From Burkholderiales bacterium (GTDB lineage Bacteria > Pseudomonadota > Gammaproteobacteria > Burkholderiales > SG8-39): a stretch of 7,974 nt of DNA. Below the pieces are notes generated by a model that was not told the DNA's origin, did not search any database, and saw only the letters and a list, made by a program, of their open reading frames with translations. The translations under genes were made by a program, and so were the position numbers. This document shows positions 1 to 6,302 of this stretch, in pieces. Location of the stretch: the NCBI GenBank assembly GCA_020846575.1, contig JADLDQ010000004.1, positions 1-7,974 on the forward strand, given 5' to 3'. Each line of letters begins with the position of its first letter. Position 1 is the stretch's first letter.

Positions 1-345
1 ACAGCAGCGCGGTGGCGAACTCCACGCAGTTGACGCCGAACATCTTGCCTTGCCCTCGCGCCGGGAAGTTGGAGATCACGGCGCCGGTCGAGAGCATGTC
101 GATGCTGCCGCCGACCATCGCCTGGAAGAGCTCTAGCCCGGTGGTGAACAGCTTGAAATCGGGCTCGAGCCCGTGTTTCGCCCAAGCGCCGAGGTGGTCG
201 GCAAGCCACATCTGGCCGTCGACCGCCAGGGTGTGCAGGTAGCCGACGCGGATCTTGGCGCGGCTCTGCGCGATCGCGGGAAAGCCGGCCGCCGACAGGC
301 TGAGTGCGGCGCCGGTGCCTTGCAGGAATGTCCTTCGGTTCATGC

Positions 346-349
<4 letters not shown>
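1..349 (-). CDS. NitT/TauT-type ABC transporter substrate-binding protein, N-terminal part (runs off the left edge)
   Basis: Only the first 116 codons are in the window. The product should be the periplasmic ligand-binding subunit of the importer encoded just upstream by the ATPase and permease genes. The N-terminus carries a twin-arginine motif, NRRTFLQ (Arg5-Arg6), then a hydrophobic Ala/Leu/Ser-rich stretch and a likely signal peptidase site near AIAQS (about residue 28), so export by Tat is likely. The mature start KIRVGYLHT, followed by LADHLGAWAKHGLEPDFKLF and GLELFQAMVGGSIDML, has the typical layout of SsuA/NMT1-type proteins (beta strand, helix, then a 'quantity and source of binding' segment). 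The ATG at 349 is preceded by GAGGAG with a 5-base spacer and overlaps the ATPase stop codon as ATGA; the in-frame ATG at 343 has poorer spacing. Family members usually exceed 300 residues, so about two thirds is missing. Sulfonates, sulfate esters, nitrate and pyrimidine precursors are all known ligands of this class; the ligand here is unknown. Confidence 0.88.
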
Positions 350-1133
<784 letters not shown>

Positions 1134-1137
<4 letters not shown>

Positions 1138-1871
1138 GCAATGCGGTCCTGCCAGGCAACGAGGCGCCGCGCCACTAGCCGCAGCGCCACGTCCATCGCG
1201 AGGGCGATAAAGCCGATGCAGATGATGCCAACGTAGATGATGTCGAGCAGGAAGAAATTGGCGGCGTTCTGGATCAGCGAGCCCAGACCCTCGCGCGCCG
1301 CGATCAGCTCGGAGGCGACCAGCGTCGCCCAGGCGACGCCCAGCGCGACGCGCAGCGCGGTGAGCATGTGCGGCACGGTGAGCGGCACGATGACGCGGCT
1401 GAAGATCTCCAGGTCCCTCGCGCCGAGCGTGCGCGCGACGCGCACGTAGATCGGGCTGATCTGCGCGATGCCCTCGTACATCACGATCACGCCCGAGAAG
1501 AACGCGGCGTAGAAGAGGATCACCACCTTGGCCGTTTCCTCGATGCCGAAATAGACGATCATCAGCGGGATCAGCGCGATCGGCGGCAGCGCGCGGAAGA
1601 AGTTGATGAGCGGGTCGATGAATTGGCGCACCTCGCGGTACCAGCCGAGCACGAAGCCCGCCGGCACCGCGGCGGCGATGCCGAGCGCCACGCCGAGAAA
1701 CACGCGCTGGGTCGACATCCACACGTCCCTCGGCAGCCGCTGGCCGGCGAGCTCGACGAAGCGCTCGGCCACCGCGTGCGGCGCCGGCACCAGCGCGGGA
1801 TTGACCAGGCCGCTGTAGTGGATCGCGTACCACAGGGCGACGATCGCCGCCCAGGGCATCAGCACCAGCAT
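1134..1871 (-). CDS. NitT/TauT-type ABC transporter permease
   Basis: The product is the inner-membrane channel subunit, about 245 residues, with the SsuC/TauC-type layout of an N-terminal membrane segment (LVLMPWAAIVALWYAI), a segment around VFLGVALGIAAAVPAGFVLG, the ALPPIALIPLMIVYFGI helix pair, and C-terminal helices ending at IALAMDVALRLVARRLVAW. The cytoplasmic EAA loop that docks on the ATPase is recognisable as VARTLGARDLEIFSRVIVP, with the conserved Gly and the following basic residue context. An upstream in-frame GTG at 1883 would give 249 residues, but it sits inside a GGTGA Shine-Dalgarno-like sequence (1884-1880) that is 8 bases before the ATG at 1871, so the ATG is preferred. It is the first gene of the leftward operon and is transcribed away from the GntR regulator gene, with only about 54 bases between the two starts. 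Confidence 0.93.
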
Positions 1872-1879
1872 TGCTCGCC

Positions 1880-1884
1880 TCACC
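1880..1884 (-). promoter_or_regulatory. Shine-Dalgarno sequence that decides the permease start
   Basis: GGTGA on the minus strand matches the anti-Shine-Dalgarno core and lies 8 bases upstream of the ATG at 1871. The competing GTG start at 1883 is embedded in this sequence and has no comparable ribosome-binding site of its own. This supports the ATG as the real start, with moderate certainty. Confidence 0.5.
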
Positions 1885-1893
1885 AGGTTGAAG

Positions 1894-1909
1894 GTACTAT
1901 AGATAGAAC
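1894..1909. promoter_or_regulatory. Candidate GntR operator palindrome
   Basis: The sequence GTACTATAGATAGAAC is an imperfect inverted repeat centred between 1901 and 1902; six of eight base pairs are complementary, including CTAT/ATAG and the outer GT/AC. Operators of HutC-type GntR regulators commonly begin with GT and end with AC around an AT-rich centre, so this fits by form. It overlaps the likely -10 boxes of both directions, as expected for a repressor that blocks both operons. Ownership by the adjacent regulator is inferred from position only. Confidence 0.45.
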
Positions 1910-1918
1910 GACCTACTC

Positions 1919-1925
1919 AAGGGGG
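1919..1925 (+). promoter_or_regulatory. Shine-Dalgarno sequence of the regulator gene, start ambiguous
   Basis: AAGGGGG is the only Shine-Dalgarno-like stretch before the regulator gene. It touches the ATG at 1926 with no spacer but lies 6 bases before the in-frame GTG at 1932, which makes the GTG a serious alternative start. Confidence 0.5.
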
Positions 1926-2654
1926 ATGCGCGTGCACCGCTATTTCGGCGACAGCCCGATGCCGCGTTACGCGCAGCTCGCCGACCTGCTGCGCAGCCGC
2001 ATTACGCGCGGCGTGTGGGATCCGGGCGCGCGCCTGCCGTCGCTCGACGCGCTGACCGAGGAGTTCGACGTGGCGCGCGTTACCGCCCGGCAGGCGATCG
2101 ACCTGCTCGCGCGCGAGGGGCTGGTGTCGGCCGAGCAGGGTCGCGGCACCTTCGTCACCGCGCGGCCGGGCAGCGAGCGCAGCATCCGCCTGGAGACCAG
2201 CCTGCGCACGCTCGCCGAGGTGTACCGGGACGACAAGCCGCAACTTACCCTCATCGAGGAGGCGTCGGCCGTGCCGCGGCTCGAGGCGAAGGACGGCTCG
2301 CCCGCGCCGCGCTACCACTTCATGCGCCGCGTGCACTCGCGCGACGGGCAGCCCTACTGCGTGATATCGATCTACCTCGACGACCGCCTGTTCCGGCGCG
2401 CGCCGGCGCGCTTTCGCCGCGAAACGGCGATCCCCGTGCTGCTGGACCTGAAGGCGGGGATCGCCAGGGCGCACCAGAGCCTGCGCATCGGCACGGCCGA
2501 CGTGGAGACCGCCGGCCATCTCGACATGCCCGTCAACTCGCCCGTTGCCGAAGTGCGGCGCGTCTTCCGCGCCGCGGACGGCACGGTGCTGTACCTGGCC
2601 GAAGTAACCTACCGCGGCGACTACATCCACCTCGAGATGAACCTCAAGCCATGA
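1926..2654 (+). CDS. GntR-family transcriptional regulator with UTRA domain (HutC subfamily)
   Basis: The 242-residue product is a cytoplasmic DNA-binding regulator. Residues about 14-78 form the GntR winged helix-turn-helix: PRYAQLADLLRSRITRG, the conserved PGARLPS turn, the recognition helix region VARVTARQAIDLLAREG and the wing GRGTFV. Residues about 95-238 match the UTRA ligand-binding fold, with the features Y-H-F-M-R-R-V, DGQPYCVISIYLDD, the mid-domain AHQSLRIG and the closing GTVLYLAEVTYRGDYIHLEM. Family members usually repress operons for amino-acid, sugar or phosphonate use and release DNA on binding a small ligand. It leads the rightward operon, and its TGA overlaps the next ATG as ATGA, so autoregulation is likely. 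The ATG at 1926 directly abuts an AAGGGGG ribosome-binding site; a GTG at 1932 has better spacing (6 bases) and may be the true start, shortening the protein by two residues. The effector is unknown. Confidence 0.93.
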   Translation: MRVHRYFGDSPMPRYAQLADLLRSRITRGVWDPGARLPSLDALTEEFDVARVTARQAIDLLAREGLVSAEQGRGTFVTARPGSERSIRLETSLRTLAEVYRDDKPQLTLIEEASAVPRLEAKDGSPAPRYHFMRRVHSRDGQPYCVISIYLDDRLFRRAPARFRRETAIPVLLDLKAGIARAHQSLRIGTADVETAGHLDMPVNSPVAEVRRVFRAADGTVLYLAEVTYRGDYIHLEMNLKP

Positions 2655-3784
2655 GCGCCGTGCTGCGCTTGCGTTCGCTGCGCGCGCTGGTGTTCCGTTG
2701 CCCGATCGACCTCCCGGTCGTCACCTCGTTCGGCGCGATGCGCGACCGGCCGATGGTGCTTTTGCGCGCGGAGGACGACGCGGGCGCGGTGGGCTGGGGC
2801 GAGACGTGGTGCAATTTCCCGGCGGTCGGCGCCGAGCACCGCGCGCGGCTGGTGGAATCGGTTCTTTGGCCTCTTCTCGCCGGCAAGGATTTCGCTACGC
2901 CTCGCGAAGCATTTCAGTTCCTTTCGGAGAAAACTGCCGTGCTCGCCATCCAGTCGGGCGAGCCGGGGCCGATCGCGCAGTCGATTGCCGGCACCGACAT
3001 CGCCCTCTGGGACCTCGCCGCACGCAAGGCGGGCCAGCCGCTGTGGCGCCTGCTCGGCGGCGAATTGCCGCACGTGCGGGTCTATGCGAGCGGCCTCAAT
3101 CCCGAAAGCCCGGAAAGGCTCGCTCTTTCCAAACGAAACGAGGGTTACACGGCCTTCAAGCTGAAGATCGGTTTCGGCGATGAGCGCGACTTCGCCAACC
3201 TGAAGGCGCTGCGCGCCGCGCTCGGCGAGGACGCCGAGCTGATGGTCGACGCGAACCAGGCGTGGTCGCTCGACGCGGCGAGGCAGGCCGCGCCAAAGCT
3301 CGCGGGCTTCGGCGTGAAGTGGCTGGAAGAACCGCTGCGCGCCGACCGGCCTTGGGGCGAATGGCGCGCGCTGGCGAATGAATGCCCGGTGCCCCTGGCC
3401 GCGGGCGAGAACCTGGCCGGCGAAGCGGCGTTCGACGGCGCGCTGTCGGCGGCTGCGCTCGGCGTGGTGCAACCCGACATCGCCAAGTGGGGCGGCTTCA
3501 GCGGCTGCCTGCCGGTGGCAAGGAAGGTACTTGCGTCCGGCCGGCGCTTCTGCCCGCATTACCTGGGCGGCGGCGTCGGCCTGCTCGCCTCCGCCCACCT
3601 GCTCGCCGCCGCGGGCGGCGGCGGTATGCTCGAGATGGACGCCAACGAAAACCCTTTGCGCACGCTTACGTGCGGCCCGCTCGCCGCAGTGTCCGGCGGG
3701 CGCGCGAGCCTCGGCGAGGCGCCAGGGCTGGGAGCCGAGCCGCAGCTCGAAGCGCTCGCGCGATACGCAGCTACCTTTTCCTGA
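2651..3784 (+). CDS. Enolase-superfamily enzyme, mandelate racemase/muconate lactonizing enzyme family (mandelate racemase subgroup)
   Basis: The 377-residue product has the usual length and two-domain layout of the family: an N-terminal capping domain (residues about 1-135) and a TIM-like barrel (about 140-360). Catalytic residues can be assigned: the KxK motif in FKLKIGF (Lys170, Lys172); metal ligands Asp200 in MVDANQAW, Glu226 in WLEEPL and Glu253 in AAGENLAG; and the Asp-His dyad with Asp276 in VVQPDIAKWGG and His303 in CPHYLGG. Glu328 in MLEMD is in the position of the last active-site acid. This set places it in the mandelate racemase subgroup, whose members abstract the proton alpha to a carboxylate and mainly dehydrate sugar acids or racemise hydroxy acids. 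The exact substrate cannot be assigned. It overlaps the regulator stop codon as ATGA and is followed after 12 bases by a Bug receptor gene, so it is probably the metabolic enzyme whose pathway the regulator senses. Confidence 0.93.
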   Translation: MSAVLRLRSLRALVFRCPIDLPVVTSFGAMRDRPMVLLRAEDDAGAVGWGETWCNFPAVGAEHRARLVESVLWPLLAGKDFATPREAFQFLSEKTAVLAIQSGEPGPIAQSIAGTDIALWDLAARKAGQPLWRLLGGELPHVRVYASGLNPESPERLALSKRNEGYTAFKLKIGFGDERDFANLKALRAALGEDAELMVDANQAWSLDAARQAAPKLAGFGVKWLEEPLRADRPWGEWRALANECPVPLAAGENLAGEAAFDGALSAAALGVVQPDIAKWGGFSGCLPVARKVLASGRRFCPHYLGGGVGLLASAHLLAAAGGGGMLEMDANENPLRTLTCGPLAAVSGGRASLGEAPGLGAEPQLEALARYAATFS

Positions 3785-3796
3785 CCAGGAGGTCTC

Positions 3797-4771
3797 ATGC
3801 AGATGAAGCGATTGATCCTTACCCTGGCGGCCGCAACCCTGCTCGGGTCTGGCGCGGCGAGCGGTGCGGACGCCTATCCTACGCAGCCGATTCGCGTGAT
3901 CGTCCCGTGGCCGGCGGGTGGTCTGGTCGACATCCTCGGCCGAACCGTCGGAGAGCAGATGCGCGCGACGCTCGGCCAGCCCGTTATCGTCGAGAACAAG
4001 ACCGGCGCGGGCGGCATGATCGGCGCCGACGCGGTGGCGAACGCCGCCCCGGATGGCTATACGCTTGCCCTGACCACGACCGCGCTGAACATGAACGCAG
4101 CGCTGCGTCCCGAGACCACGCCGGGGGCGGCGGCGCAGTTTGCGCCCGTGGCCGTGGCGGCGTTCGCGCCGTCGATCCTGACGGTGAATCCGGCTGTTCC
4201 CGCCGCGAGCGTCAAGGAGCTGATTGCGTATGCGGAGGCCAATCCAGGCAAGCTCAGCTACGCCTCGGCTGGCAACGGCAGCCCCGCCCACCTGCAAGGC
4301 GAGATGCTGAAGGCAATGGCCGGGGTGGACCTGCTGCACGTGCCCTACAAGGGCGCGCCGCCGGCGATTCAGGATCAGATCGCCGGCCGGGTGCAGGTGC
4401 AGTTCGCCAACGCGGCGGTTGCGCTCCCCCAGATCAAGGCGGGAAAGCTGCGCCCGCTCGCGGTCAGCAGCGCTCGACGCTGGGAGACGATGCCCGAGTT
4501 GCCGACCATGGACGAGGCCGGCGTGCCGGGGTTCGAGGCGAGCCAGTGGCTCGGCTATCTCGCGCCGCGGGGCACACCTGCCGGGATCGTCGCCAAGCTG
4601 AACGCGGCGATCGCCAAGGCGGTCGCCGAGCCGGCCGTGCGTGCCGCCCTTGCCCGCAGCGGCATGGACGCCGCGACGCCTGGCGATCCGGCGAGCTTCG
4701 CCAGGTACCTCGAGAGCGAGCTGGAGAAGTGGCAGCGGGTGGTGAAGCAGGCCGGCATCAGGGTGAACTGA
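3797..4771 (+). CDS. Bug/TctC-family tripartite tricarboxylate-type periplasmic receptor
   Basis: The 324-residue product has the standard length of a Bug solute-binding protein. A Sec signal peptide is visible (basic MKR, then LILTLAAATLLGSGAAS) with a likely cut after about residue 26, before YPTQPIRVIVPWPAGG. Family landmarks follow in order: the ligand-loop WPAGGLVDILGR (Asp45), VIVENKTGAGGMIGADAVANAAPDGYTL, LSYASAGNGSPAHLQGEML, the HVPYKGAPPAIQDQIAGRVQVQF segment, and LPTMDEAGVPGFEASQWLGYLAPRGTP near the C-terminal lobe. Known Bug proteins bind carboxylates, amino acids, nicotinate-like rings and other small anions; some serve TctAB-type transporters and others sensing. No TctA or TctB gene is in the window. 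AGGAGG at 3787-3792 is 4 bases from the ATG at 3797 and 10 bases from an in-frame ATG at 3803, so either may be used. The next gene starts 4 bases after its stop codon. Confidence 0.94.
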   Translation: MQMKRLILTLAAATLLGSGAASGADAYPTQPIRVIVPWPAGGLVDILGRTVGEQMRATLGQPVIVENKTGAGGMIGADAVANAAPDGYTLALTTTALNMNAALRPETTPGAAAQFAPVAVAAFAPSILTVNPAVPAASVKELIAYAEANPGKLSYASAGNGSPAHLQGEMLKAMAGVDLLHVPYKGAPPAIQDQIAGRVQVQFANAAVALPQIKAGKLRPLAVSSARRWETMPELPTMDEAGVPGFEASQWLGYLAPRGTPAGIVAKLNAAIAKAVAEPAVRAALARSGMDAATPGDPASFARYLESELEKWQRVVKQAGIRVN

Positions 4772-4775
4772 GCCG

Positions 4776-6302
4776 GTGCGGACGATCTTCGTACTCTTCG
4801 ACTCGCTGGTACGCGCCGCGCTCCAGTGCTACGGCGGCGCGAGCATCGCAACGCCGAGCTTCGGGCGCTTTGCCGAGCGGGCTGTCACCTTCGACACGCA
4901 CTTCGTCGGCAGCCTACCCTGCATGCCCGCCCGGCGCGACCTGCATACGGGGCGGATCAACTTCCTGCACCGCAGCTGGGGGCCGCTGGAGCCCTTCGAT
5001 CGGTGCTTCTCCGAGCTCCTGCAGGCGGCGGGGGTCTACACGCACCTCGTCTCGGATCACTACCACTATTGGGAAGACGGCGGGGCCACCTACCACAACC
5101 GGTACTCGTCCTGGGAATTCATCCGCGGCCAGGAGTGGGACAGGTGGAAGGCGATGGTGCAGCCGCCGCTCGACCGCTTCCGCGAGCGCTACCACGCACT
5201 GCAACAGCCGCGATCGAAGACCGACGGACGCCTGCAGGCAATGGTGAACCGCGAGTTCATGCGCGAGGAAGAAGACTTCTGCTGCCCGAGGACGTTCGCG
5301 GCGGGGTTCGAGTTCCTCGACACCAACCGGGGTGCCGACGGCTGGCTCCTGCACCTCGAGTGCTTCGACCCGCACGAGCCGTTTCACTCCCCGGCGCGAT
5401 TCCGCGAGTGCTATCCGACGGGCTATAAGGGCCCGATCCTCGACTGGCCGCGCTACCAGCGTGCCGCGGAGAGCCCGGAAGAGGTGGCGGAGCTGCGCGC
5501 CAACTACGCGGCGCTGGTCGCGATGTGTGACGAGTACTTCGGCCGGCTGCTCGACTATCTCGACCGCCACGGCATGTGGAAGGACACGGCGGTTATCCTC
5601 ACCACCGATCACGGGTTCCTGCTGGCCGAGCACGACTGGTGGGGAAAGAACCGCATGCCGTTCTTCAACGAGATCGCCCACATTCCGCTGGTGGTTTACC
5701 ACCCGGCGTTCGCGGCGCGGGCGGGCGAGCGGCGCAAGGCGCTGACGCAGACCGCGGATCTCATGCCCACCCTGCTCGAGCTGTTCGGCGTGCGGGCCCC
5801 CGAGGGAGTGGAGGGCCACTCGCTCCTGCCATTGCTCGAGCAGGATCGCAGCGTACGCGAGGCGGCGCTATACGGTATGTTCGGAGCGGGCACCAACATC
5901 ACCGACGGGCGCTACACCTACTTCCGCTACCCGGAAGACATGACCCGGCAGCAGCTCTACGAGTACACCCTGATGCCGATGCATCTCAAGTCGCTGTTCC
6001 GGCTCGACGAGCTGCGCGAAGCGACGCTCTCTCCGCCGTTCGGCTTCACCCAGGGCACGCCGGTGCTGAAGGTTCCTGCGCGCCGCAACGTCAAGGACCA
6101 GCCCGTCGGCCACGTCGGGCAGGGCGGCGGCTACGAGGACACGACGACCGTGCTCTACGACCTACGCAGCGATCCGGATCAGCTGCGGCCGTTTCGCGAC
6201 CCGGCGATCGAGGCGCGCCTGCTGCAGCTCATGGCAGGGCTGATGCAGCGCAATGAAGCCCCGGCCGAAGCGTTCGTGCGCCTCGGGCTCGCGCCTCCGT
6301 GA
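4776..6302 (+). CDS. Sulfatase (formylglycine-dependent, type I), cytoplasmic
   Basis: The 508-residue product belongs to the alkaline-phosphatase/sulfatase superfamily and should hydrolyse a sulfate ester, or less likely a phosphonate monoester. The active-site signature is CMPARRDLHTGR (residues 49-60): Cys49 with the C-x-P-x-R and T-G-R elements needed for conversion to formylglycine. Metal-site residues are visible as Asp9 in VLFDSL, Asp278-His279 in TTDHGF and Lys291 in WWGKN; FDPHEPF (198-204) supplies another active-site histidine. The second acidic residue usual after Asp9 is Ser10 here. An aromatic, His-rich stretch (residues about 93-113, from SDHYHYWEDGG to YHNRY) and a segment of about 60 residues (395-455) before the closing LYDLRSDPDQL probably shape the substrate pocket. 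There is no signal peptide, so it should act in the cytoplasm. The GTG start has AGGGTGA 9 bases upstream, and the N-terminal beta strand fixes it. Its TGA overlaps the next sulfatase start as GTGA. Confidence 0.93.
   Translation: MRTIFVLFDSLVRAALQCYGGASIATPSFGRFAERAVTFDTHFVGSLPCMPARRDLHTGRINFLHRSWGPLEPFDRCFSELLQAAGVYTHLVSDHYHYWEDGGATYHNRYSSWEFIRGQEWDRWKAMVQPPLDRFRERYHALQQPRSKTDGRLQAMVNREFMREEEDFCCPRTFAAGFEFLDTNRGADGWLLHLECFDPHEPFHSPARFRECYPTGYKGPILDWPRYQRAAESPEEVAELRANYAALVAMCDEYFGRLLDYLDRHGMWKDTAVILTTDHGFLLAEHDWWGKNRMPFFNEIAHIPLVVYHPAFAARAGERRKALTQTADLMPTLLELFGVRAPEGVEGHSLLPLLEQDRSVREAALYGMFGAGTNITDGRYTYFRYPEDMTRQQLYEYTLMPMHLKSLFRLDELREATLSPPFGFTQGTPVLKVPARRNVKDQPVGHVGQGGGYEDTTTVLYDLRSDPDQLRPFRDPAIEARLLQLMAGLMQRNEAPAEAFVRLGLAPP

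Larger units (their letters stand above)
1872..1925. promoter_or_regulatory. Divergent promoter region between importer operon and GntR-led operon
   Basis: This short stretch is the only non-coding gap of any size in the window and holds an AT-richer patch (about 1887-1920) in otherwise GC-rich DNA, so both divergent promoters should lie in or next to it. Leftward, TATAGT (1901 to 1896 on the minus strand) matches five of six positions of a sigma-70 -10 box, but no good -35 hexamer sits at 16-18 bases; TTGAGT (1920 to 1915) is only 13 bases away. Rightward, TTGCTC (1871-1876) and TACTAT (1895-1900) are spaced by 18 bases but each is a weak match. The position as a shared control region is well supported; the exact hexamers are tentative. 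Confidence 0.55.

Noticed and set aside
1138..1833. N-terminal extension of the ATPase open frame into the permease gene
   Set aside because: The extension is Arg/Ala-rich shadow of the permease; the real ATPase starts at the ATG overlapping the permease stop codon.
3605..3619. GC-rich inverted repeat GCCGCC-GCG-GGCGGC, a possible terminator or hairpin
   Set aside because: It lies in frame inside the enolase-family gene, encodes an Ala/Gly run, and has no T-tract after it.
2621..4339. Long minus-strand open frame (572 codons) opposite the enolase-family and Bug genes
   Set aside because: Arg/Ala/His/Gln-rich translation without domain features; it is an antisense shadow typical of GC-rich DNA over two well-supported genes.
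3382..5247. Plus-strand open frame of 621 codons spanning three genes
   Set aside because: It crosses the boundaries of the enolase-family, Bug and sulfatase genes in another frame and reads as Arg/Gly/Ala-rich nonsense.
4776..6302. Phosphonate monoester hydrolase as first choice for the first sulfatase
   Set aside because: The CxPxR formylglycine motif is shared by both families, but the overall pattern and pairing with a BetC-like sulfatase favour a sulfatase; kept only as an alternative.
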